A stretch of 64,000 nucleotides of DNA, taken from assembly GCA_947628615.1 (NCBI GenBank), contig CANRAO010000001.1:186001-250000 (forward strand). Reading direction: 5' to 3'. Both the position numbers and the translations under genes were made by a program. The stretch comes from an uncultured Clostridia bacterium (GTDB taxonomy: Bacteria; Bacillota; Clostridia; Oscillospirales; Ruminococcaceae). Of this stretch, positions 8,131-15,512 are shown piece by piece. The stretch's first letter is position 1; the number at the start of each line of letters is the position of its first letter. The notes under the pieces are model-generated. The model saw only the letters and a list, made by a program, of their open reading frames with translations, was not told the DNA's origin and searched no databases.

Positions 8131-9042
8131 GCCAGTTAAATCAAACGGCGGAATATATTCCTCCTGTGCAGATGAGCGTTCCTGTATATAGCCCCTGAAA
8201 CCATACTGTCTGGCTCTGCTTACTACTTTTTCGTATTCAAATGTGGTAATGCGTCTGTTAAGCTCGGGAAAGTCTTTGCAAGCCTCTGTAGGAGTGAATT
8301 GGCTCATAAGACTAAGCAGAAAGTTATACTTTGTCAAAAACCTGCAATCGTTTAGCCAGTCGAGTATATCAAGACTGTCATGATAACAGTTTGGCAGAAC
8401 AAGATGTCTTATTATAAGCCCCTTTTTTAGAATTTTTATATCGCAGTCTTGAATTCCTCTGTCCCAGACAAGTTTTGGTACTTGCCGGTGCATTTCTTCT
8501 AATGCCTTGCACGCCTTTTCAAAGTAATCAGAACAGGAAGAGTATTTGCTTGATAGTTCAGAGCTTTTGTACTTCAAATCGGGAAGATAAATGTCTATAT
8601 ACCCGTTGAACAGCTTTATAGTATCGACCGACTCATACCCTCCGCAGTTCATCACTATCGGAATATCGAGCTTGTGTTTTACCATATCAAGAGCTTTCAA
8701 AATTTGATATGAATAGTGCGTGGGAGTTACAAGGTTTATGTTTTCCGCACCCTGATCCTCAAGCTCTAAAAATATATCTGCCAAACGCTTATACGATATT
8801 TCCTTACCCTTGCCGTTTGCGCTTATTTCAGCGTTCTGACAGAACACACATCTTAAATTGCAGTTTGCAAAGAACACCGTACCGCTGCCACTTTCTCCGC
8901 TTATGCACGGCTCTTCCCAGAAGTGGAGAGCTGCCCTCGCTGCAATGACATTATCAAGATTTCCGCAGGCTCTGCAAAAGCCTGCGGAAATTTCTCTGTC
9001 AATATTACATTGTCGGGGACATAGATTGCAAAGATTTGACAC
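8110..9042 (-). CDS. PflX-type radical SAM protein
   Basis: A 310-residue radical SAM protein of the PflX/COG1313 type, related to pyruvate formate-lyase activating enzymes but of uncertain substrate. It has an N-terminal cysteine cluster (CNLCPRQCNID ... GFCRACG) and the SAM-cluster motif CNLRCVFCQN (about residue 59), followed by TPTHYSYQI, NCGGYES and the YLPDLKY block. The GTG start lies 2 bases after the EF-G paralogue's stop, so the two are translationally coupled. The last eight residues (TGVTPEQG) and TGA stop come from the adjacent mosaic repeat. Confidence 0.85.
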   Translation of the reverse strand: MSNLCNLCPRQCNIDREISAGFCRACGNLDNVIAARAALHFWEEPCISGESGSGTVFFANCNLRCVFCQNAEISANGKGKEISYKRLADIFLELEDQGAENINLVTPTHYSYQILKALDMVKHKLDIPIVMNCGGYESVDTIKLFNGYIDIYLPDLKYKSSELSSKYSSCSDYFEKACKALEEMHRQVPKLVWDRGIQDCDIKILKKGLIIRHLVLPNCYHDSLDILDWLNDCRFLTKYNFLLSLMSQFTPTEACKDFPELNRRITTFEYEKVVSRARQYGFRGYIQERSSAQEEYIPPFDLTGVTPEQG

Positions 9043-9044
9043 TT

Positions 9045-11135
9045 TTAATCACCGCTTACCGATGCTTCGGCAATAACACTAGCAACTAAGTGCGCAGGAA
9101 GCTGTTCGTATCTCTCCTGCTTTAGGGTGAAACTTCCTCTGCCCTGAGTCATCTGGCGAAGAAGCATAGTAAAGTCGCTCATTTCGGAAATAGGTACTTC
9201 GGCAACTACCTCAGTCATACCCTTTTCAGTTTCCGACGGGTTCATACCCAGAACTCTTCCGCGTCTCTTGTTAAGCTCGCCTATCATATCTCCTGTATTT
9301 TCGTCGGGAACAGATACGTTCAATGCACCGATAGGCTCTAAAAGTACAGGGTCAGCCTGAGCAAGACCTTCTTTATAAGCTATGGTAGCAGCCATCTTGA
9401 ACGCCATTTCAGAGGAATCAACAGGGTGGTAAGAACCGTCAACTAAGATAGCCTTTAACCCAACGACAGGGAATCCTGCCAGAACACCCTTTGAAATGCA
9501 TTCCTGAAGTCCCTTTTCAACAGCTGGGAAGTAGTTTTTAGGTACTGCTCCGCCGAAGATCTTCTCCTCGAATACAAGATCATCAGAAACGCAGGGTTCA
9601 AATTCGATCCAAACATCTCCGTATTGACCGTGGCCACCCGATTGCTTTTTATGTTTTCCCTGAACCTTTACTTTCTTTCTTATCGTTTCCCTGTACGGGA
9701 TCTTAGGAACGGTAAGTTCAATATCAACTCCGAAATCGTTTTTGAGTTTAGAAAGTGCAGAGCCTAAATGCTGATCGCCCAGACCCTTTAAAATCTGCTC
9801 GTGAGTAAGCTCATCCTGATAGTATTCAAGAGTGAGGTCTTGCTCAAGCAGCTTTGAAACAGCACTTGAGATCTTGCTTTCATCGCCCTGCGCCTTAGCC
9901 TTGACAGCCATAGGATAGCAAGGCTTTGGCAAATCAATGGCGTCAAACTTCACAACTCTCGACGTATCGCAAATAGTGTCGTTTGTGTTTATATCCAGCT
10001 TTGTTGCAACGACAATATCGCCGCAGCTTGCCTCGTTAAGTTCAATTTGCTTTTTGCCGACCAGAGTAAACAGCTTTCCGATTTTAAGTAAACTGCCGTT
10101 TGAAGCGTTTACAGCGTCGATTCCGGTTTTGATCTTGCCAGACATTACTTTAAGAAACGACATTTTTCCTACAAACGGGTCGGCAACCGTTTTGAATACA
10201 AATGCGCTGAACGGCTCTGACATATCGCACTTGACCTCAACAGGCGAACCGTCCTTATCGGTCGCAACAGCAGTTTCTTCATCAGTGGAAACAGGAAGAA
10301 GCAGAGAGATCTCTTTTAACAGCATATCAATTCCTGCCAGTGTGGTTGAAGATACGCAGGTAACCGGAGTTATAATTCCCTCGTTCATTCCCTTGTGTAT
10401 ACCGTCTATAAGCTCTTTCTGTGTGAACGCCTCGCCGCTGAAGAATTTTTCAAAAAGCTCTTCGTCGGTTTCGGCAACCGCTTCTGATATAGCTTCTTTT
10501 AAGCCCTGTAAGCGGTATTCGATTTTATCGCCCAGTTCTGCCGTAGGCATTTCTGTTTCAATGGCGTTGCCGCTGTTGTCATACTTATATGCCTTCATCT
10601 CAATGAGGTTCACATATGATACGATTTTTCTGTCTGCTATAACCGGCACAACAACAGGACATACTGTAGGTCCGAATTCAGCCTTGAGGTCGGTTAAAAC
10701 ATTGTAAAAATTTGCGTTTTCTGAATCGAGCTTGGTGACAACAAACATTCTCGGCTTTTTCATAGCAACTGCTGCCGAGTATGCTTTGTGCGTTCCTACA
10801 TTTACGCCCGATTTTCCCGAAACGGTTATCATAGCTGTATCACAGGCGGATATTCCCTCTATCATTTCGCCCGCAAAGTCAAAAAGTCCGGGAGTGTCTA
10901 ATATATTAATTTTAAATCCGTCTCTTTCGTAGGCTGAAAGAGATGTATAAACAGAGGATTTTCTTAAAATTTCTTCACTCGTATAGTCAGAAACAGTATT
11001 GCCGTCAGCAATCTTTCCAAGCCTTTCGCTTGAACCGCTCTTATAAAGCAGTCCCTCACACAGCGAGGTTTTTCCTGAGCCTGCATGACCGCATAGCACA
11101 ATGTTTTTTATTTTTGAATTGTCGTAAGTTTTCAC
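9045..11135 (-). CDS. Elongation factor G-like translational GTPase (EF-G paralogue)
   Basis: A roughly 696-residue GTPase with the full EF-G domain order. G1 GHAGSGKTS, G3 DTPGLFDFAGE, the G4-like VTKLD in place of NKxD, domain II, and C-terminal domains III-V with GHGQYGDVWIEFEP and RRGRVLGM. The divergent G4 and shortened GTPase insert point to the EF-G-like (FusA2-type) paralogues rather than housekeeping EF-G; no ribosomal protein or tufA neighbours it. GGAGAG within the first codons of the longer frame favours the GTG at 11133-11135 over the ATG at 11154-11156. It is the first gene of a pair with the radical SAM protein. Its precise role is unknown. Confidence 0.88.
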   Translation of the reverse strand: MKTYDNSKIKNIVLCGHAGSGKTSLCEGLLYKSGSSERLGKIADGNTVSDYTSEEILRKSSVYTSLSAYERDGFKINILDTPGLFDFAGEMIEGISACDTAMITVSGKSGVNVGTHKAYSAAVAMKKPRMFVVTKLDSENANFYNVLTDLKAEFGPTVCPVVVPVIADRKIVSYVNLIEMKAYKYDNSGNAIETEMPTAELGDKIEYRLQGLKEAISEAVAETDEELFEKFFSGEAFTQKELIDGIHKGMNEGIITPVTCVSSTTLAGIDMLLKEISLLLPVSTDEETAVATDKDGSPVEVKCDMSEPFSAFVFKTVADPFVGKMSFLKVMSGKIKTGIDAVNASNGSLLKIGKLFTLVGKKQIELNEASCGDIVVATKLDINTNDTICDTSRVVKFDAIDLPKPCYPMAVKAKAQGDESKISSAVSKLLEQDLTLEYYQDELTHEQILKGLGDQHLGSALSKLKNDFGVDIELTVPKIPYRETIRKKVKVQGKHKKQSGGHGQYGDVWIEFEPCVSDDLVFEEKIFGGAVPKNYFPAVEKGLQECISKGVLAGFPVVGLKAILVDGSYHPVDSSEMAFKMAATIAYKEGLAQADPVLLEPIGALNVSVPDENTGDMIGELNKRRGRVLGMNPSETEKGMTEVVAEVPISEMSDFTMLLRQMTQGRGSFTLKQERYEQLPAHLVASVIAEASVSGD

Positions 11136-11164
11136 TTTTATCTCTCCATTCAACATAAATTTGT

Positions 11165-11300
11165 AGCAAATCAGATATTATATAATTCAGACAGATGATT
11201 CCTGAGTCCGTTCAGCAGGAAACATCTTGTATTCAACAGAAATTTATAATAACTGCTGAATGTTCGCTTTTTAATAAGGGACTGACCCTTTAAAAAATTA
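11165..11300 (-). promoter_or_regulatory. Structured leader upstream of EF-G paralogue
   Basis: Contains a small hairpin AAGGGACTGACCCTT (11277-11291) and complementary arms TTCAGCAG (about 11210-11217) and CTGCTGAA (about 11253-11260). No known riboswitch consensus is recognised and no clear terminator run follows, so a regulatory role is only a possibility. Confidence 0.3.
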
Positions 11301-11387
11301 AACAATATATATTACTACTAATAATGCAATTATATACTATTTCACTATAAATTGCAAGTGATTTTATTAATTTTTTGTTGAAAATTA

Positions 11388-11420
11388 AAAAATCGCTCTG
11401 TTAAACGCAGAGCGATTTTT
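11388..11420 (-). terminator. Intrinsic terminator after repeat protein
   Basis: Perfect thirteen-base arms AAAAATCGCTCTG/CAGAGCGATTTTT with a TTAAACG loop, just beyond the stop of the minus-strand gene. Confidence 0.9.
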
Positions 11421-11425
11421 AGGAT

Positions 11426-13000
11426 CTATTTAACTGTTACTTTCTTTATCTTTTTGCTCCAGTTTCCGCACACTTTCTTAGTCTGACCGTTAGAGTCCTT
11501 ATATTCTGCGTACGGTCTCACACGAACATAATAAGTTTTGCCGCTTTTGATTTTTCTGTTTTTAACAGTCAGCTTATTCTTAGTAACGAATTTTTTAATA
11601 ACATTCTTTTTGAATCTTCTGTTTAAAGAGATCTGAACCTCATAGCCCTTTGCCTTTTTTATCTTTTTCCATGATACGTTTATCTTTTTCTTTTTATTGC
11701 TTACGGCATTCAGTTTTTTGATTTTTGCTTTGTTTATAGACTTCTTTGCTGTTTGTTTATTATTATCAGCATTAATGGTCGTTGATGTGATTTTATTAGT
11801 AGGATTAGAATTGTTTTTATTCGGCACAGGCTTTGCTGAAGGTTTTGAACCGGATGGCTTTGTTCCGGAAGAATTATTATTGTTTGAAGTATTATTATTA
11901 TCGTCAATTAAAGGAGTATTTCCCTTTTCGTAGTATATTATTTCTCCGTCTGCATCGTATTTATATTTTTCCCAGCTTCCGTCGCTGTACTCGGATAATG
12001 TGAGATAGCCGTCTTCGCTGTAGGTGTTTTTTACCCAGCTTTCGTCGTTATACTTAGTATATGTACAATTGCCGTTTGCGTCATAGGTATTATCCTCCGA
12101 ATACCCCTCGCTGTCTGCATAGTGCGTTATATTTCCGTATTCATCGTATTCTGTGTCTTCCCAGTAGCCATCGCTGTCTTCTATATGAATAATGTTTCCG
12201 TTATCATCATATTCGGTCTCTTCCCAGAAGTTATCGCTGTCTTCATAACGTATTACATTGCCGCTTTCATCGTACTCTCTCTTTTGCCAATTGCCGTCTC
12301 CGTCTTCAACATAAAGAATATTTTCGTTTTCATCGGTTTCTATAGTATAACCGTCGCTGGTTTTTATTAGAATATTACCGTTCTCTTTATATTCAAAAGT
12401 TTCCCAATAATTACCCTCGTGATTTATAACATTTCCGTCGTCATCATATTTGAATTTTTCCCAGCTGTCGTTGAGATATGTATAAATCATCTCTTTGTTG
12501 ACTTCGTCATATTCAATATTATATCCGTAACCGTCACTGTTTTCAAAGTATATTTCATAACCCTGTTCGTTATATTCAAAATCTTCCCAGTAACCATCGT
12601 CACTGTCTTCTCTGTGTTTAGTTTTTATGCTTCCGTCTTCAAAATAAGTATATGTCCATTCTGATGTGTATGTATCGCCGTCGCTGTTTTCATAGTATGT
12701 CTGGTCTCCGTTTTCGTTATATTCAAAACTTTCCCATGAGCCGTCGCTGTATGAAATAAATGTAACATTTCCGTTTTCGTCATAGGTATATTCAGCGTCG
12801 ACATCATCAAATATATCATCAATTAAATCACGTCCAAGACCGTTTTTAACAGTGTGCTTTCCTATCTTTTTAAATCTATTTACAGTTCTTACAGCTTTAA
12901 CTGCATTTTCAATATTTACAGCATTTACTGTCGGAACAGCCGCAATAAGACTCATTGTCATTGTAATGGCTGTAAATAAAATCATAATCCTTTTTTTCAT
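11426..13000 (-). CDS. Secreted protein with ~14 YD-like tandem repeats and Fn3-like C-terminus
   Basis: The 524-residue protein starts with a signal peptide (MKKRIMILFTAITMTMSLIA... about 27 residues). From about residue 70 to 375 it carries about 14 tandem units of roughly 21 residues with consensus EYDENGNIxxYEDSDGYWE, resembling the YD repeats of RHS proteins but acidic and aromatic rich. A Asn/Ser/Pro linker follows, then a ~90-residue lysine-rich fibronectin-III-like module (INVSWKKIKKAKGYEVQIS ... YYVRVRPYAEY). No toxin domain, sortase motif or dockerin follows. It may bind carbohydrate or the cell surface, which is an inference. A terminator follows directly. Confidence 0.8.
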   Translation of the reverse strand: MKKRIMILFTAITMTMSLIAAVPTVNAVNIENAVKAVRTVNRFKKIGKHTVKNGLGRDLIDDIFDDVDAEYTYDENGNVTFISYSDGSWESFEYNENGDQTYYENSDGDTYTSEWTYTYFEDGSIKTKHREDSDDGYWEDFEYNEQGYEIYFENSDGYGYNIEYDEVNKEMIYTYLNDSWEKFKYDDDGNVINHEGNYWETFEYKENGNILIKTSDGYTIETDENENILYVEDGDGNWQKREYDESGNVIRYEDSDNFWEETEYDDNGNIIHIEDSDGYWEDTEYDEYGNITHYADSEGYSEDNTYDANGNCTYTKYNDESWVKNTYSEDGYLTLSEYSDGSWEKYKYDADGEIIYYEKGNTPLIDDNNNTSNNNNSSGTKPSGSKPSAKPVPNKNNSNPTNKITSTTINADNNKQTAKKSINKAKIKKLNAVSNKKKKINVSWKKIKKAKGYEVQISLNRRFKKNVIKKFVTKNKLTVKNRKIKSGKTYYVRVRPYAEYKDSNGQTKKVCGNWSKKIKKVTVK

Positions 13001-13106
13001 AGCTTTTCTCCTAAATATAATAATTTTTTGTACATTTATTATACCTTATTAACGTGAATCAGTCAATAGTTTTCCGAACTGATTATTAGTTAATTATATT
13101 TATCTC

Positions 13107-13655
13107 TTACTCGCCGAATTTTATCAGCCTCATTAACGTTTTGTTTTTTTCTAAAAGCTTAAAGAGTATCACTCCTACCAAAGTCACGCATACAAGCTCT
13201 CCCAGAGCGACTTGACCCATAGACAGAAACAGAGGCAGAGAGAAAACATATTTAAGTTCTAACCCTACTAATATTCCGTTAAACACCACAGGCGCCAATG
13301 ATGCTGTAATTAAAGCTGCAGTCAAAGAGGTATTTTCACTCATACCGAATTTATTTTCAAAAAAGCAGGGGAGATATTTTGAACACAGAACTATTACAAC
13401 AACAGCAAGCAGAGTTGCAAATGTTCCTACTATCATATCGATTGCACCAACGGTGCTGATAATATTAGCAATAAGACAGCCAACTACCATTGAATAGCAG
13501 TATTCCTTCTTATAAAAGCAGAGAAGCACTAACGCTTCTGAAACACGGAACTGAATACTTCCGTAGGCAAGAGAACCTAAAGCCATTGTCACTGCGACAT
13601 ATAAAGCTGATGTTACTGATAAAAATGCGATTTTTCTTACACTTAGATTTTTCAT
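13107..13655 (-). CDS. queT: QueT-type ECF transporter S component
   Basis: A 182-residue membrane protein with about six helices. The segment GSLAYGSIQFRVSEALVLLC closely follows the QueT family (putative queuosine-precursor S component of ECF transporters), and its length is normal. AAAGGAA lies ahead of the ATG at 13653-13655. A longer open frame to 13730 reads through repeat DNA and is rejected. No preQ1 riboswitch was found upstream, where repeat cluster C lies, so substrate assignment rests on family resemblance only. Confidence 0.8.
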   Translation of the reverse strand: MKNLSVRKIAFLSVTSALYVAVTMALGSLAYGSIQFRVSEALVLLCFYKKEYCYSMVVGCLIANIISTVGAIDMIVGTFATLLAVVVIVLCSKYLPCFFENKFGMSENTSLTAALITASLAPVVFNGILVGLELKYVFSLPLFLSMGQVALGELVCVTLVGVILFKLLEKNKTLMRLIKFGE

Positions 13656-13667
13656 AAAAATTTCCTT

Positions 13668-13860
13668 TCTGCTGTTAGAGGCAAGAAACCAGAAGCAAGA
13701 GGCAAGAGCAGGGCTGAGCCCTGCACGCAATCTGTCTTTGGAGAGTTAATACAATGTATTTACTTTGTACAATGGCAGACTTGTACTTTGTAAAATAGTT
13801 AGAATCTTGCTTCTTGTGCTAATTACATCTAACCTCTAATCTCTAACTTCTAACCTCTAA
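13668..13860. repeat. Mosaic intergenic repeat cluster C
   Basis: Begins with GTTAGAGGCAAGAAACCAGA (R4), then the hairpin GCAGGGCTGAGCCCTGC, then a diverged R1 copy (CTGTCTTTGGAGAGTTAATA ..., 13734-13785), and ends with degenerate CTAACCTCTAA-type strings. Same module order R4-GC hairpin-R1 as at 44668-44777. Confidence 0.75.
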
Positions 13861-13864
13861 AAAA

Positions 13865-13895
13865 TAAAAAAAGCGTACCACAAGGATACGCCTTT
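13865..13895 (-). terminator. Intrinsic terminator downstream of fba
   Basis: On the minus strand the stem GCGTATCC...GGTACGC is followed by TTTTTTTATTTT. It follows fba after about 70 bases; a further small hairpin (CGAGTG/CACTCG, 13925-13949) lies between. Confidence 0.75.
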
Positions 13896-13967
13896 AATTT
13901 CAGTATTATCCCTGTTTTTATTAACGAGTGGTGACTAGGCTACACTCGGTATTAACTTTACTTGAAT

Positions 13968-14831
13968 TTATGCCTTGCCTATTGAACCAAAAAGCTCCAT
14001 CTTTTCTTTTACGGTTTCTTTAATAGCTTCAAAGCCCGGAGCAAGCAGCTTTCTCGGGTCAAAGCCCTTACCTTGCTTATCCTTGCCTTCTTCTATATAC
14101 TTTCTTGTAGCTTCCTGGAAAGCAAGCTGACATTCTGTATTTACGTTGATTTTTGCAACTCCCAGAGAGATTGCTTTCTTTATCATATCCTCAGGGATTC
14201 CTGTTCCTCCGTGAAGAACTAAAGGCATATCTCCTACCTTTTCCTTAACAGCGGCGAGAGTTTCAAATGAAAGACCTGCCCAGTTTTCAGGATATTTACC
14301 GTGAATGTTTCCGATACCTGCGGCAAGCATTGTAACGCCTAAGTCAGCTATTGCTTTGCACTCGTCCGGATCTGCACATTCGCCTGCGCCGATAACTCCG
14401 TCTTCCTCTCCGCCTATCGAGCCGACCTCAGCTTCAATAGAAAGACCCAGCTTTTCACACTCTGAAACAAGTTCCTTTGTCTTTTCGATGTTTTCCTCAA
14501 TAGGATAGTGAGAACCGTCGAACATCACCGAGCTGAAGCCTGCCTCTATACAAGCCTTTGCTCCGTCGTAAGAACCATGATCAAGGTGAAGTGCAACAGG
14601 TACTGTGATACCAAGTTCCTCTAACATTCCTTTTACCATTCCTACGACCGTCTTATAACCGCACATATATTTTCCTGCACCCTCAGAAACACCCAAAATA
14701 ACAGGTGAGTTCTGTTCCTGTGCGGTAAGTAAAATAGCCTTAGTCCATTCAAGGTTGTTGATGTTGAACTGACCAACTGCATATTTACCTTCTCTCGCTT
14801 TGTTTAGCATTTCCTTTGCCGAAACTAACAT
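13968..14831 (-). CDS. fba: Class II fructose-bisphosphate aldolase
   Basis: Zinc-dependent aldolase splitting fructose 1,6-bisphosphate into DHAP and glyceraldehyde 3-phosphate in glycolysis. The 287-residue protein has the family length and the marks HLDHGS (catalytic Asp and zinc His, about residue 81), EAEVGSIGGEEDGV (zinc Glu), GIGNIHGKYP and LHGGTGIPED. An RBS GGAGGT precedes the ATG. The promoter is TTGCAT-17-TATAAT on the minus strand (35 box 14896-14901, 10 box 14873-14878), divergent from the type I toxin promoter. Confidence 0.96.
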   Translation of the reverse strand: MLVSAKEMLNKAREGKYAVGQFNINNLEWTKAILLTAQEQNSPVILGVSEGAGKYMCGYKTVVGMVKGMLEELGITVPVALHLDHGSYDGAKACIEAGFSSVMFDGSHYPIEENIEKTKELVSECEKLGLSIEAEVGSIGGEEDGVIGAGECADPDECKAIADLGVTMLAAGIGNIHGKYPENWAGLSFETLAAVKEKVGDMPLVLHGGTGIPEDMIKKAISLGVAKINVNTECQLAFQEATRKYIEEGKDKQGKGFDPRKLLAPGFEAIKETVKEKMELFGSIGKA

Positions 14832-14926
14832 AAATATTTTACCTCCAATAAAAAATTTAATATAACAAAGCTATTATACCTTATTTTTCTCAAAAATGCA
14901 ACTAGCGGTTTGGCGAACAACATAAT

Positions 14927-14955
14927 TTGACAAAGCATTCATTTTAATTTATAAT
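14927..14955 (+). promoter_or_regulatory. Promoter of type I toxin mRNA
   Basis: TTGACA (14927-14932), 17-base spacer, TATAAT (14950-14955): a perfect sigma-A promoter. Transcription would begin near 14961, placing the complementary 5' segment at the extreme end of the mRNA. Confidence 0.85.
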
Positions 14956-14961
14956 AAACAC

Positions 14962-15229
14962 GAGAGTACTGTACATGAACGGTAGGCGGTTTTCTCCCCG
15001 AAAAGGGGGTGGTAACAATGATAAGTTTCTCGGAACTGTTTTTCTATACGAGTGTTATCATAAGTGTTATCACACTGTGTTACGAAATTTTTTGTAACAA
15101 AAAGTAAGAAATCTTTTTATTACATAAATAAAAAGAACAACCGCCACTCATCCAAAGTTCGGTTGTTCATCAACTAAACAAGGGGAGAAACACCGCCAAG
15201 GCAATTAATTGCCCATGTGCAGTACTCTC
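14962..15229. repeat. Terminal inverted segments of the toxin element
   Basis: GAGAGTACTGTACATG (14962-14977) pairs 15 of 16 with CATGTGCAGTACTCTC (15214-15229), and GGCGGTTTTCTCCCC (14985-14999) pairs with GGGGAGAAACACCGCC (15182-15197) with one bulge. In the mRNA this would close the 5' and 3' ends together, a feature known from several type I toxin mRNAs. Confidence 0.8.
15018..15107 (+). CDS. Type I toxin-like hydrophobic peptide (29 aa)
   Basis: A 29-codon frame beginning MISFSELFFY, continuing as a single hydrophobic helix (TSVIISVITL) and ending in a basic tail CNKK. This matches the style of Firmicute holin-like/TxpA-type type I toxins, which insert into the cytoplasmic membrane. A GGGGGTGG ribosome binding site lies 7 bases before the ATG. 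A perfect promoter drives it, and a convergent antisense RNA overlaps its 3' region. Toxicity is an inference from size, shape and arrangement. Confidence 0.7.
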   Translation: MISFSELFFYTSVIISVITLCYEIFCNKK

Positions 15230-15236
15230 TTTTTAC
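15127..15236 (-). ncRNA. Antisense antitoxin RNA (about 110 nt)
   Basis: Minus-strand transcript predicted from TTGACA (complement of 15265-15270), 16-base spacer and TATAAT (complement of 15243-15248). It ends in an intrinsic terminator with stem GAACAACCG/CGGTTGTTC (15135-15143 and 15160-15168) followed by TTTTTAT. It is convergent with, and fully complementary to, the 3' untranslated part of the toxin mRNA, the arrangement of TxpA/RatA and BsrG/SR4. It contains the palindrome GGCAATTAATTGCC. Confidence 0.7.
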
Positions 15237-15242
15237 ATCTAT

Positions 15243-15270
15243 ATTATAACATATGATTTTCATTTGTCAA
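15243..15270 (-). promoter_or_regulatory. Promoter of the antisense RNA
   Basis: Consensus TTGACA and TATAAT hexamers on the minus strand separated by 16 bases. It faces the toxin promoter across the element. Confidence 0.8.
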
Positions 15271-15309
15271 GCGTGCAGAGATAAGAATTTCTTGCTTTAA
15301 GATATTAGC

Positions 15310-15512
15310 CATTAGCCTGCTGTTGCACAGAGTAAATACATTTTACATACTATCCAAAGGCAGATTGGATGCAACGTCACCGATTAGAAACTAGAGATTA
15401 GACGCAAGAAGCTAGAACTTACCTTTTCCGCAGAGTACTAGTCTGCCGTTTTGAATCGTCAAACATTAAATTAAACGTTTAATAGGCAGCAGAGCCACCG
15501 CCGGCTCGGCGG
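15310..15512. repeat. Mosaic intergenic repeat cluster D
   Basis: Contains an inverted, diverged R1 (AGCCTGCTGTTGCACAGAGT ... CCAAAGGCAG, about 15316-15365), TTGGATGCAACGTCACCG as in cluster A, an R2 copy at 15441-15495, and the GC palindrome GCCACCGCCGGCTCGGCGG. The cluster ends exactly at the stop codon of pfk. Confidence 0.8.

Noticed and set aside
9937..10707. Long plus-strand ORF antisense to the EF-G paralogue
   Set aside because: A 256-codon open frame but a mirror reading of a conserved GTPase gene, without start signals.
13656..13730. N-terminal extension of QueT open to 13730
   Set aside because: The extra residues are translated mosaic repeat sequence, and AAAGGAA lies directly before the ATG at 13655.
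13656..13960. preQ1 riboswitch upstream of queT
   Set aside because: Only repeat modules and the fba terminator were found; no preQ1 aptamer core.
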